Shown here: piece after piece, positions 1 to 6,920 of the stretch | Layout: every line of letters starts with the position of its first letter | How positions within the stretch are numbered: position 1 is the first letter of the stretch | Source: a virus | DNA length: 28,554 nt | Virus record (IMG/VR): IMGVR_UViG_3300029448_000303 | Span: 1-28,554 of that record | Reading direction: 5' to 3' (one strand) | Program-made: the position numbers and the translations under genes | Notes under the pieces: model-generated | Told to the model about the DNA's origin: nothing | What the model saw: only the letters and a program-made list of their open reading frames with translations | The model's database searches: none

Positions 1-295
1 TGGTTGCTGCAGATGCGTCTAAGTTTTGACTTCCTGTTGCTGTGCTTGTGGCTTTTGCAGTATATCGGTTTTCAAGTTTTGCGTGTGTTACACCGTTATC
101 ATTTAAAGATATGGTAACTGCTCCTGTGGCTTGATCCCTTGCTATTGGAGCGGTTGCGGTTATACTACCCACATCACCAGCATCATCTGAATACAGTTCT
201 GTAAAGTTGTCGTTTACTTTGTCAAAGGCACTACGTAACTGATCGCCTGTTCCATCATTAGCGGTAGTACCTATATTAATTGTTTGCTTTGCCAT
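1..295 (-). CDS. Phage tail fibre-like protein, N-terminal part (cut by window edge)
   Basis: An open frame starts with ATG at 295 and runs off the left edge; 98 residues are visible. Residues 1-36 carry the motif NDGTGDQLRSAFDKVNDNF followed by TELYSDD. This is the N-terminal signature of many phage tail-fibre and structural proteins (family knowledge), where it heads a beta-rich, often trimeric, fibre. The following residues are Thr/Ala/Asp-rich and low in aromatics, as expected for a fibre shaft. It lies downstream of the head genes and two tiny proteins, so it is probably a late adsorption-module gene. The C-terminus, which would show receptor-binding or chaperone domains, is outside the window. 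The fibre role is inferred from the N-terminal motif alone. Confidence 0.7.
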   Translation of the reverse strand, partial: MAKQTINIGTTANDGTGDQLRSAFDKVNDNFTELYSDDAGDVGSITATAPIARDQATGAVTISLNDNGVTHAKLENRYTAKATSTATGSQNLDASAAT

Positions 296-305
296 CTTTT
301 AAAAA

Positions 306-470
306 TTAGTATTGTGTTGCATCTGCTCTATATTGTGTTGTGTCTGCTGTTTCTTTTGTTGTGTCTACTGTGAAATAACTACCATCAGCATCAAATGGAT
401 AAACACCACCCCAACCATTTGTAGCATTTACTTCACCAAACCAACTTATACTATATATTATTCCAAACAT
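306..470 (-). CDS. Small hypothetical protein (54 aa), paralogue of upstream 35-aa protein
   Basis: The frame starts with ATG at 470, ends with TAA at 306-308, and encodes 54 residues. Its N-terminus (FGIIYSISWFGEVNATNGWG) resembles the neighbouring 35-residue protein (NWGEIYCVSYFGDSSNLGS), with shared I-Y-x-x-S-aromatic-F-G spacing. The C-terminal part has a short internal repeat of Asp/Ala-Thr-Thr/Gln-Tyr units, visible in the DNA as repeated acaacacaata blocks. It overlaps the upstream frame by 13 bases. No function is recognised. The position between the connector genes and a fibre gene suggests a small structural or fibre-associated protein. Its reality is supported by the sequence resemblance to its neighbour and the tight packing. 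Confidence 0.55.
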   Translation of the reverse strand: MFGIIYSISWFGEVNATNGWGGVYPFDADGSYFTVDTTKETADTTQYRADATQY

Positions 471-565
471 TCCGGTTGACTATCTATTTGAATTGAACCT
501 AAATTAGACGAATCACCAAAATAGGATACACAATATATTTCACCCCAATTTATAGTATTCGCCAT
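458..565 (-). CDS. Small hypothetical protein (35 aa, MANTINWG type)
   Basis: The frame starts with ATG at 565 and ends with TAA at 458-460. The N-terminus MANTINWGEIYCVSYFG has a compact Trp/Tyr/Cys pattern typical of small phage structural proteins of this kind (from memory, not searched). It is preceded by TTATTGATATAATATG, close to the AT-rich start leader seen before other genes in this genome (for example at 5991 and 3236). It overlaps the next small frame by 13 bases; the two share an I-Y-x-x-S-aromatic-F-G core and look like diverged duplicates. A longer protein made by reading through into the next frame is unlikely, because an in-frame stop precedes that ATG. Function unknown. Confidence 0.5.
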   Translation of the reverse strand: MANTINWGEIYCVSYFGDSSNLGSIQIDSQPECLE

Positions 566-571
566 ATTATA

Positions 572-676
572 TCAATAACTTTTTTGTGTTTTTGTTATAT
601 GTATTTTATTAAGGTATTTTTTTAACCTTTCAATATTATAACTTTTTGGTTTATATGTTCTTTTTATAATACCCAT
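572..676 (-). CDS. Small basic hypothetical protein (34 aa)
   Basis: The frame starts with ATG at 676 inside the last codons of the connector gene (13-base overlap) and stops with TGA at 572-574, just before the next small gene's start at 565. The 34-residue product is strongly basic, with many Lys/Arg residues and several Tyr, as in MGIIKRTYKPKSYNIERL. It fills the otherwise empty 98-base space between two genes and has the overlapping start typical of this genome. Charge suggests nucleic-acid or capsid contact, but that is only inference. A chance frame in A-rich DNA is the alternative. Confidence 0.4.
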   Translation of the reverse strand: MGIIKRTYKPKSYNIERLKKYLNKIHITKTQKSY

Positions 677-1167
677 CCTTCAAATGATGCGTCCTTATCA
701 GGGTAAACATCGTCATTATTGTTAGTATAATATTTTGGAAATTTACTTGAGGCATTAAAAGACATATATTCAATAAACCTCTCAGTATAGTATTGGGCAA
801 TATTTCGTTCTTTTTCTATTAAAAAATCTATTTCGTTTTTATCTACGTTTTGTGCGTTTTCACTACTGTGTTTAAATACGCCCTTATTAGCGATTGTATA
901 GGCTGCAAAGGGTAAATATTCAACCATTGCCCAATGTATCAGCATAGGCTTTATATAGGTCGTTACAAGTGCTAAATTATCCCCAGCTAAACTGCTGCCT
1001 TCTATGTGTCCTTGTAAATCTTCAAATAAGTCAGTACCTAAATAGTTTTGTATGTGTATGTCTTGTGCAATTTTAATAAATTGTATAAACTTATCTGTAT
1101 CCACATTACCATTTACAGCAGTAAACTTTACTAAATCTTTTCGTGTTATGAATAATCCCTCTGCCAT
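664..1167 (-). CDS. Putative head-tail connector / head completion protein
   Basis: 167 residues with ATG at 1167, three bases after the portal stop. The protein is mostly helical, with a central stretch (FIKIAQDIHIQNYLGTDLFEDL, residues about 28-49) that I associate with the DUF6712-like connector proteins of Bacteroidota phages. Length and helical content fit gp6/gp15-type connectors that sit under the portal ring. The gene directly follows the portal, the usual place for a connector. The C-terminus is polar and ends in FEGWVL. The assignment depends on motif recall and position, so the exact connector or stopper role is uncertain. Confidence 0.55.
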   Translation of the reverse strand: MAEGLFITRKDLVKFTAVNGNVDTDKFIQFIKIAQDIHIQNYLGTDLFEDLQGHIEGSSLAGDNLALVTTYIKPMLIHWAMVEYLPFAAYTIANKGVFKHSSENAQNVDKNEIDFLIEKERNIAQYYTERFIEYMSFNASSKFPKYYTNNNDDVYPDKDASFEGWVL

Positions 1168-1170
1168 ATC

Positions 1171-2895
1171 TTATTTATTTACAAAGCCTTGATTGGGCAT
1201 ATCTTTAGGTTTCATTGAAACTTCTTTTTCGTTTATAGGGTTAAAACCTTCTTTTCTTGCCTTATTTGTAGAAATGTTTGGTTCTTGATTTGCAAGATTG
1301 CCTTCTGTTTTTCCACGATAAGTTTGTCTTAACCATTTATGATGACAATTACCACCTCCTTTGAACTTCCAGATAGAATATGTGGCAGCACCGCCTAAAC
1401 CCCATCCTTTATTTACAGGTCTTTTGCCCATATTTATAATATCTTCTTTCCTGTATAGCTTGTTTTGACTTGTCATTAATTTACAAAACTTTCTACTGTT
1501 AGGGGAAGTTGTATTTGGACTGTACCTATAACGAACTTTAAATTGTACTCCATCAACTTTTTTATCTTGTTTAGATTTTGTGTTTGGTAAAGCAGTACCT
1601 GTACTTGCTAAACCTATCATTTTGTCTAACGCTTCTTCTTGGTCATAATCTACCTCACGTTCATCTACTAATTCCCACTCGTCAAGGTTTTCATCTTCGC
1701 CAAATTCTTGAAGTAAGTTAAACATTTCGTCATCGTCAAAGTCAGGCTCTTGTTTAGCCATTTTAACGCCTGTTTCCTCCTCCCTTGCTTCGTCTGTAAT
1801 GGCATTGTCAGTTTCTATAAATTCAAGCGGTTGTAGTGTCTTAAAATACAATTTAAGGCTAATACCATTTACTGCAAGTATATCATCAATACAATCAATT
1901 ATTAAATTTTGGTAAGGTTTAATAGTTACGTTGTTAAATAACAAAGAAGCTGTACGTATTTCGTCAGCATTGTTGCCTAAACCGTTGTTACCATCTCTAA
2001 TACCTAAAAGTAAGGGTGATGTAATCCTGTGTGCTACCATTAACTTACCTGTACACTCGTTAGATAAATACTCATAGTGTTGTGGTGCATCTGTTAAAGG
2101 TATATCGTCTATAGACGTTTTGCTTTCTGCATTGTTGTTAAATGCTATAATTACTTTTTCACCTCTTGCTCCTGTCAGCTTGTTCATTACATCAGACTTA
2201 ATCTGAAGTTGTTTGTCCCTGTCAGGTACGCCATTATTAAAGTTGACTACCTTAGTTCCGCTGAAACCATTTTGTACATCGTTAATAAGGTAATCGCTTA
2301 TTTCACATTCAAGATCAGCGTAAGCTAATCCACCCTGATAATCTACAGGGCAATAGTAGTCATATCCAGAAACATACTTTTTAACCATTTTAATTTCCGG
2401 TTCTTTACCGTTGCCAAATCCAAAAGCTGCAATACGTTTAGGCTTGTCGTTTGGTTTAAGTTTTGACCAATCATAAAAATAATAATACCCTTCTATATCA
2501 CCATCTTCGTTACATTTTTCTGCACGTAGTGTTTGACGTGGAAAATGCTCTGCACGTTTTACCTGACCATCTTGATACAATACTTGGAAACTTGCTTCGC
2601 CTAATAGCTTTAAATCAAGTGCTATTTTCTGTAAACACTTGTCGTGAAATATAGACCTTAATGAAGCGTATTCATCTGTTTTTGTACTGCTATCTAAAGC
2701 ATCTAAACCCTTTCCGTAAATCATTTGACTTACTCCGTTAATAATTGCGTTGTTTGTTGTTGAATCAGTAAACAAGCCTATTAGATAAGAGTAATAATCG
2801 TTATCTTCTCCATAATTTACCCAATCACGTTTTTTATCTTCTGTGATTTTAGGCTTATTATAGGATGATAAATTTATTATGTGTAAATTTTCCAT
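1171..2895 (-). CDS. Portal protein with extra C-terminal Cys/His domain
   Basis: 574 residues. Residues about 1-370 look like a phage portal: an N-terminal NYGEDNDYYSYLIGLFTDSTTNNAIING region, a central alpha/beta clip region and the segment LMVAHRITSPLLLGIRDGNNGLGNNADEIR common in portals of this group. The portal is the dodecameric head vertex through which terminase packages DNA. Residues about 385-440 are very acidic. Residues 452-527 form a separate domain (FKVRYRYSP..., C471, YRKEDI, GWGLGGAATYSIWKFKGGG, C517-H518-H519) resembling the C-terminal domain attached to minor head or protease proteins in related phages. A Lys-rich tail ends the protein. The start at 2895 overlaps the upstream stop by one base. 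Portal identity is fairly sure; the fused domain's role is unknown. Confidence 0.8.
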   Translation of the reverse strand: MENLHIINLSSYNKPKITEDKKRDWVNYGEDNDYYSYLIGLFTDSTTNNAIINGVSQMIYGKGLDALDSSTKTDEYASLRSIFHDKCLQKIALDLKLLGEASFQVLYQDGQVKRAEHFPRQTLRAEKCNEDGDIEGYYYFYDWSKLKPNDKPKRIAAFGFGNGKEPEIKMVKKYVSGYDYYCPVDYQGGLAYADLECEISDYLINDVQNGFSGTKVVNFNNGVPDRDKQLQIKSDVMNKLTGARGEKVIIAFNNNAESKTSIDDIPLTDAPQHYEYLSNECTGKLMVAHRITSPLLLGIRDGNNGLGNNADEIRTASLLFNNVTIKPYQNLIIDCIDDILAVNGISLKLYFKTLQPLEFIETDNAITDEAREEETGVKMAKQEPDFDDDEMFNLLQEFGEDENLDEWELVDEREVDYDQEEALDKMIGLASTGTALPNTKSKQDKKVDGVQFKVRYRYSPNTTSPNSRKFCKLMTSQNKLYRKEDIINMGKRPVNKGWGLGGAATYSIWKFKGGGNCHHKWLRQTYRGKTEGNLANQEPNISTNKARKEGFNPINEKEVSMKPKDMPNQGFVNK

Positions 2896-3236
2896 TAAGC
2901 AAATATAAATTCGTTTGTTGTATCGTTAGGTGTGTACTGACTATTGTTTACTGTGTAATCTGCTACTGTTTGATTTGTACAGAATATTTTGTCTTTAAAA
3001 ACCACATCAGCACCTGCTTTGATTGTAAGCATATAAAAGTTATCTACCTTTAAACCAAAAGCTGCGTTGTATCTATTGTAGTACAATACTTGTGATATGG
3101 CTGTTGTGTTTTGATTGTAAACCGTTGTGTTGGTTTGTTCGTTTACTATTGATACATTATAGGTCGCGCCACTTGTAAAACTTCTTGGTATAAAATCAAG
3201 GTTTTGGGCTGATCCTGTTTCTTGTAATATAATCAT
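2895..3236 (-). CDS. Conserved hypothetical structural protein (113 aa)
   Basis: I chose the ATG at 3236, giving MIILQETGSAQNLDFIPRSF; an upstream TTG at 3251 would only add five residues. The ATG is preceded by TGTATTGTATATATATG, matching the AT-rich leader at 5991. The product is beta-rich, with a conserved-looking ending (FKDKIFCTNQ near residues 83-92). Small proteins of this pattern are familiar from flavobacterial phages (recall). It lies between the tail-tube candidate and the portal, downstream of a terminator, so it heads the portal transcription unit. A connector, neck or decoration role is possible; no catalytic motif is seen. Confidence 0.65.
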   Translation of the reverse strand: MIILQETGSAQNLDFIPRSFTSGATYNVSIVNEQTNTTVYNQNTTAISQVLYYNRYNAAFGLKVDNFYMLTIKAGADVVFKDKIFCTNQTVADYTVNNSQYTPNDTTNEFIFA

Positions 3237-3278
3237 ATATATACAATACAAAAACTTAAATTTTGTTATTTATAAAAC

Positions 3279-3306
3279 AAAAAAAAGGGTAACATTTCTG
3301 CTACCC
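3279..3306 (-). terminator. Intrinsic terminator after tail-tube candidate
   Basis: On the minus strand GGGTAGCA and TGTTACCC form an 8-base-pair stem (one G-U pair) closed by a GAAA tetraloop and followed at once by eight T residues. It sits between the stop at 3331 and the next start at 3236. This is a textbook rho-independent terminator. Confidence 0.85.
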
Positions 3307-3330
3307 CTTCAAAACCAAAATTAAAACAGA

Positions 3331-3909
3331 TTAAGAATTTGTTCCTTCAGTAATTGTAATAGTACCTGTTAAACCAGCGTAATCTACAACACTAAATGGG
3401 AAGTCTATATCTTTAGTATCTGAATCCATAAAGTTAGCAGGTGCAGTTTCTTGTGCATTTAGCGTTAGTGTATAACCACTTAAATCGCCCATTCCAGCCC
3501 CCGTAACAATACTACCGCCATTTACGTCTGCTCCGTGTTCTGTACCCATCATAAATACATTACCATTGTAATCCTCTACAGCCACGTGTGGTCTGCCATA
3601 GGCAAGAAGTTTTAACTCTTTGTTATCTTCTTTGGTAAGTTTTTTAAGCGTTAAGTTTAGTGTTTGGTCAAAAAATGTTGTACCGTTTTCTCGTGATGCG
3701 TTAATAGTTTGCTCAAAACTACTATTGCCCTTTAATTCGTATTTAAACGCTGTAAGGTTGTTAGATGAATCTCCTGTTAAGTTTGTTATTTCGTCATTAG
3801 TTAGCGTTACCGTTCCTAATTTGCCAAATCCAACAAAATAAACATTTTTTAGTCCACCTACTACATCTTTACAGGGTTCTTTACGCCCAAGTGTTAAATC
3901 GCAAGCCAT
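3331..3909 (-). CDS. Putative tail tube (major tail) protein
   Basis: 192 residues starting MACDLTLGRKEPCKDVVGGL, rich in beta-forming and Thr/Asn residues, without membrane segments. Size and composition fit a phage tail-tube or major tail subunit, and the MACDLTLGR start is one I associate with structural proteins of flavobacterial phages. It stands alone between two strong terminators (3923-3960 and 3279-3306), so its level can be set independently, as expected for a protein needed in many copies. Its position next to the capsid gene rather than the tape measure is unusual, and a head decoration role cannot be excluded. Confidence 0.5.
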   Translation of the reverse strand: MACDLTLGRKEPCKDVVGGLKNVYFVGFGKLGTVTLTNDEITNLTGDSSNNLTAFKYELKGNSSFEQTINASRENGTTFFDQTLNLTLKKLTKEDNKELKLLAYGRPHVAVEDYNGNVFMMGTEHGADVNGGSIVTGAGMGDLSGYTLTLNAQETAPANFMDSDTKDIDFPFSVVDYAGLTGTITITEGTNS

Positions 3910-3922
3910 AAGTTATAGTATT

Positions 3923-3960
3923 AAAAAAGGGTAGGTAGGCACATCGGCTCACCCACCCTT
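3923..3960 (-). terminator. Intrinsic terminator after major capsid gene
   Basis: On the minus strand AAGGGTGGGTG pairs with TACCTACCCTT (11 pairs, two G-U), with a loop of about 12 bases and then TTTTTT. It follows the major capsid stop at 3981 by about 20 bases and precedes the start at 3909. It is strong enough to isolate the capsid transcript. Confidence 0.8.
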
Positions 3961-3980
3961 TATGTTAGTTTATTTATTTA

Positions 3981-4907
3981 TTAAGAATATAGTACAATGT
4001 CAGAACCAATGGCGTGTTGAATACCAGCAGTAAATCTCATTACAACTCTTACATTTTGACTACCATCAATGTCAGCCATATCAATAACTTTTACTTCGTT
4101 TTGGTCTGATAAAAGACCTGTTCCAAAGAAAAGGTTAGATTTTTCAGCAGCTACCATAGTGTTGGCTGCAAGACCTGATGCTAATACAATATTTATACCA
4201 TCAAAAGTCAAAGCACCACCGTTAAACCATTGCGTACCTTGATCGTTAGTACCAGCAGCACCAACGTTTGTGGCAAAACCGCCCAACGCACGTACATAGG
4301 CTCTATATACATTAGATGATACATATATAAACAAATCGTCAGCACCATAAACAGCTTGTGGAATAGCATCTACTGTTAAACCAATTTTATCTACAACGTT
4401 TGAGGCTGTTACCGCAGCACCTGCACCTACGTCAGTTACATCAGCGTCAGCAAGTAGTGTAGTTCTAAATCCGTCAAACTGTCCAGCAGTTGCGTTACTA
4501 CCACCCCAGATGTTGTTTTCCATTCTTTGTGCTACTTTAGCAGAAACGTGTGCAATTAGAAAATCTGCAAAACTTGAAGGTAGATCAGAATAAGCTGAAT
4601 AACCCATAGAAATTGCTTCCCAATCGGTAATAAAGTCTTTTTTACAAAGTTGCAAATTAACCTGAAATTCTTCTGGTTGCAATATTCTTTCAGTTAAAGT
4701 CAAAGTTGAAGTAGAATCAAAGTCGCAAGATCCATTTTTGACGATGTCATCAGAAGCTACTTTTTTCATCACTTCTTTAAATTTGATATTTGGCTTGATA
4801 GTGATTAAATCGTTAGCCAAAGTAGTACCACTTAGCAAAGCTGCGGACACGTATTGTCCTGCAAACTCACCAGCATAAGTAGTAGTAATTGATGTTGTTG
4901 TTGCCAT
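3981..4907 (-). CDS. Major capsid protein (HK97-fold candidate)
   Basis: 308 residues with a start at ATG 4907. The N-terminus is Thr-rich. The middle contains MENNIWGGSNATAGQFDGFR and the C-terminal part NLFFGTGLLSDQNEVKVIDM then VVMRFTAGIQHAIGSDIVLYS, a pattern typical of HK97-type coat proteins in which a P-domain ends in a beta strand near the C-terminus. Length is normal for a coat protein without a delta domain, which fits a separate scaffold candidate upstream (5365-5991). The protease gene (6910-7509), scaffold and decoration genes precede it, and a strong terminator follows. Composition is Ala/Thr/Gly-rich with optimal-looking codons, as expected for the most abundant virion protein. 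Confidence 0.85.
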   Translation of the reverse strand: MATTTSITTTYAGEFAGQYVSAALLSGTTLANDLITIKPNIKFKEVMKKVASDDIVKNGSCDFDSTSTLTLTERILQPEEFQVNLQLCKKDFITDWEAISMGYSAYSDLPSSFADFLIAHVSAKVAQRMENNIWGGSNATAGQFDGFRTTLLADADVTDVGAGAAVTASNVVDKIGLTVDAIPQAVYGADDLFIYVSSNVYRAYVRALGGFATNVGAAGTNDQGTQWFNGGALTFDGINIVLASGLAANTMVAAEKSNLFFGTGLLSDQNEVKVIDMADIDGSQNVRVVMRFTAGIQHAIGSDIVLYS

Positions 4908-4933
4908 TTTTTAAATATTTATTTTTTTAATAA

Positions 4934-5350
4934 TTATGCTTCTGAAGCCCAGATACCTACACCACCTGTAACATACCACGCAGTTGCAGCTACAGCTTTT
5001 AGTGTAACAAAATCTCCTTTGTTAGCAGTTGCTTTTGTGTTTACCCAATCTTTATTTACAGTACCACTTGCTACTGAATCAGCAGCAGCGTTAGCAATAC
5101 TTCCATTTACACCATCTAAAGCGTTTGGAGAAAGTGTAATAATATTGTTTCCATCAGCACCTGTATTTCTAAACGTAAACTCCATACCTATATTGTTTGA
5201 ATCAATAAGGGGTAGAGTAATAGTTAGAGCATCAGTTGCAATGTTAAATTCTGTACCAGCTTGGTTAGCTTCTACAGCACCAGACGTTGTCAAAGTTTCT
5301 TGCTTTGATCTTGCCCTTAATACATCATTTGAAGTTGTAATTGTAGCCAT
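4934..5350 (-). CDS. Putative head decoration protein
   Basis: 138 residues, beginning MATITTSNDVLRARSKQETL, with no Cys and many Thr/Ala/Asn; the predicted fold is beta-rich. It lies 26 bases upstream of the major capsid gene and 14 bases after the scaffold candidate. Small beta-rich proteins in this position are often capsid decoration or cement subunits. The middle (LTITLPLIDSNNIGMEFTFRN) resembles strand-turn-strand repeats found in trimeric decoration proteins, but this is judged by eye. An alternative is a head fibre base. Both are structural roles. Confidence 0.55.
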   Translation of the reverse strand: MATITTSNDVLRARSKQETLTTSGAVEANQAGTEFNIATDALTITLPLIDSNNIGMEFTFRNTGADGNNIITLSPNALDGVNGSIANAAADSVASGTVNKDWVNTKATANKGDFVTLKAVAATAWYVTGGVGIWASEA

Positions 5351-5364
5351 TTTTTAATTTATTT

Positions 5365-5991
5365 TTATTTATTATTATTTGCCATTCTTTGTAGTACCCT
5401 GTCCATTGTAGACATAGCCCCTTTGTTTTTGCTTAAAAGGTTTAGTTGTTTGTCTGCAACTGCTTCAGGGTTATGTTTTACCTTTTCAGGTTCTTGCTCA
5501 CTCATTTCTTCTTTAGATGAGTAAACAACCTTTGTGGTAGTTTCTTCAGATTTTACTTCAGTAGAACCTTCTTCAGACATTTCTTCTTTTTCAATCATTG
5601 ACTTAATTTCTTCAACCATTGATTTTAATTCTGCAAGTTCTTCTTTAGTAGCATAAGCCATTTCTTGTTCTTCTTCTTCGGCTTTTACTTCTTCAGATGC
5701 TTCTTCTTCAGCAGGTGCTTCTTCCTCAACTGCTACTCCTATAGATGCAATTATACCTTCTTCTTCAACGGTTAATATTTCACCATCTTCAAGGGTATAT
5801 TCGCCAATAGGTAAAGCCACCTTTTCTTCTTCGGTAACGATGAATACTTCGCTTCCTGCCTCAAAAGTTTCACTTTCAATAACAGTACCGTTTTCCAAAG
5901 TAGCCTGTGCTAATTTTACTTCTTGGGTTTCTTCGGATGCTTCCACACCAACAAGTTCTTTTACTTTGTTTAACATATCTGTTGCTTTCAT
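5365..5991 (-). CDS. Acidic scaffold-like protein
   Basis: 208 residues with extreme Glu content: residues about 85-115 and 120-170 are nearly all Glu, Ala, Lys and Ser. The N-terminal 80 residues include repeated short strands (TLENGTVIESETFEAGSEVF, then GEYTLEDGEILTVEEEG). The C-terminus is basic and helical (VADKQLNLLSKNKGAMSTMDRVLQRMANNNK region). An acidic helical middle plus a basic C-terminal helix that binds coat protein is the usual layout of capsid scaffolds, and the gene sits directly upstream of the decoration and capsid genes. It starts at an ATG embedded in the 24-base leader repeat. Scaffold function is inferred from composition and position. Confidence 0.55.
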   Translation of the reverse strand: MKATDMLNKVKELVGVEASEETQEVKLAQATLENGTVIESETFEAGSEVFIVTEEEKVALPIGEYTLEDGEILTVEEEGIIASIGVAVEEEAPAEEEASEEVKAEEEEQEMAYATKEELAELKSMVEEIKSMIEKEEMSEEGSTEVKSEETTTKVVYSSKEEMSEQEPEKVKHNPEAVADKQLNLLSKNKGAMSTMDRVLQRMANNNK

Positions 5992-6009
5992 ATATATATC
6001 AATAAATTA
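5986..6009. repeat. 24-base direct repeat, copy 1 (start leader)
   Basis: The plus-strand sequence TTTC-(AT)5-C-AATAAATTA occurs identically here and at 6517-6540. On the minus strand each copy reads TTTATTGATATATATATGAAA and contains an ATG. Here the ATG is the start of the scaffold-like gene. It probably works as an AT-rich ribosome-entry leader. Confidence 0.85.
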
Positions 6010-6029
6010 ATATTCTTTTTGTTAGGTTT

Positions 6030-6470
6030 TTAATCTACAAATCTTTTTAAATCTGTATATCTAAAACTGTTTACTTCTTTAATAGCACTTTCTATTTTAG
6101 TATATAGCTTGTCAGCTTCTTTGTAAAATTTTATGCTGCTTGGAGGAACACCTAATTCCCTTGCACTTTTATCAGCTTTATCAAGTATATTAGCAATTTT
6201 TGTAGGTATTTTTTCAACCTTGTCTATTGACCTTTGTAATTTTTGGGCTTCTGAATCTGCTTTTTTAACCACCTGTACTACATTTTCTATAGTTTGCTGA
6301 TCTAACCTTTCTTGCCTTTCGTTTACAGTTTTTAATATACCCATAGATTCTTGTCCTGTAGTTAAAATTTTTGCAATATCATCCACAATAGCTAAATCTA
6401 TTTTTTCAGCAGCTAAATCAACTTTGTTTTCGCTTAACTTGGTAAGTATCTTTTGTACGTCTGGTTTCAT
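6030..6470 (-). CDS. Hypothetical coiled-coil protein of the head module
   Basis: 146 residues, start ATG at 6470 (MKPDVQKILTKLSENKVDL). It is charged and helical throughout, with heptad-like spacing between residues about 50 and 110 (IENVVQVVKKADSEAQKLQR), and no Cys or Trp. It lies between the Cys-rich protein and the scaffold candidate. Possible roles are a second scaffold component, a capsid-internal protein or a protease partner. A 13-codon frame beginning MKPQVKKI sits about 60 bases upstream (start 6519) and looks like a decayed copy of this gene's start. Confidence 0.6.
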   Translation of the reverse strand: MKPDVQKILTKLSENKVDLAAEKIDLAIVDDIAKILTTGQESMGILKTVNERQERLDQQTIENVVQVVKKADSEAQKLQRSIDKVEKIPTKIANILDKADKSARELGVPPSSIKFYKEADKLYTKIESAIKEVNSFRYTDLKRFVD

Positions 6471-6516
6471 AATGATTATTTTATTTTCTTATCAATTTTA
6501 TTTTTTTAACTTGTGG

Positions 6517-6540
6517 TTTCATATATATATCAATAAATTA
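6517..6540. repeat. 24-base direct repeat, copy 2 (start leader)
   Basis: Identical to 5986-6009. Its embedded ATG (6519 on the minus strand) opens only a 13-codon frame (MKPQVKKIKLIRK, then TAA). No larger gene uses it, so this copy looks like a duplicated or abandoned translation start ahead of the gene that begins at 6470. Confidence 0.8.
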
Positions 6541-6560
6541 TTAATTGTTTTGTTATATTT

Positions 6561-6920
6561 TTAGTTTGCTGCCTCACAAGCTGCACAGTCATTATAGGCT
6601 ACTACAGAATTTACTTTATGTTCTGCTGAGGTTTTAACGTGTGTAACCGTATAACAATCGCTATGGTTTGTATTGCTAAAATTAAAGTAGTAAATATTAT
6701 CTACCGTCAGTTCAACATCATTTATGTAAATTTCTTTGTGTGTACTATGGCTACACTTTTGTAGCTTATAATAATACGTTATGTGTGGTTTAGTAATGTT
6801 ACCTATGCCTTGTGCCTGTAAACTTCCATCACAACATTCTCTTGAATATGTATCATCTGGACATAAACAGGCTCGTTTGTCGGTTGTGGGGCTTGAATAT
6901 CTTCCTTTTCTATATTTCAC
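6561..6920 (-). CDS. Cys-rich hypothetical structural protein
   Basis: 119 residues, start ATG at 6920, overlapping the protease stop by 11 bases. It has Cys pairs and clusters near the N-terminus (CLCPDDTYSRECCDGSLQAQ, residues about 18-37), one at about 56, and DCAACEAAN at the C-terminus. Nine Cys and several His in so small a protein suggest metal binding or, outside the cell, disulfide cross-links. The ACLCPD...CCDGSLQAQGIG block is a pattern I remember from flavophage head modules; no function is known to me. The overlap with the protease gene suggests coupled synthesis. Confidence 0.6.
   Translation of the reverse strand: MKYRKGRYSSPTTDKRACLCPDDTYSRECCDGSLQAQGIGNITKPHITYYYKLQKCSHSTHKEIYINDVELTVDNIYYFNFSNTNHSDCYTVTHVKTSAEHKVNSVVAYNDCAACEAAN

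Noticed and set aside
590-650. Short hairpin AAGGT...ACCTT as a terminator
   Set aside because: Only five base pairs, A/T loop of about nine bases, and no following T-run on the minus strand; it also lies inside a small frame.
5019-5357. 112-codon plus-strand frame
   Set aside because: Antisense to the decoration protein; hydrophobic shadow of a Thr/Ala-rich gene; no promoter or neighbour on that strand.
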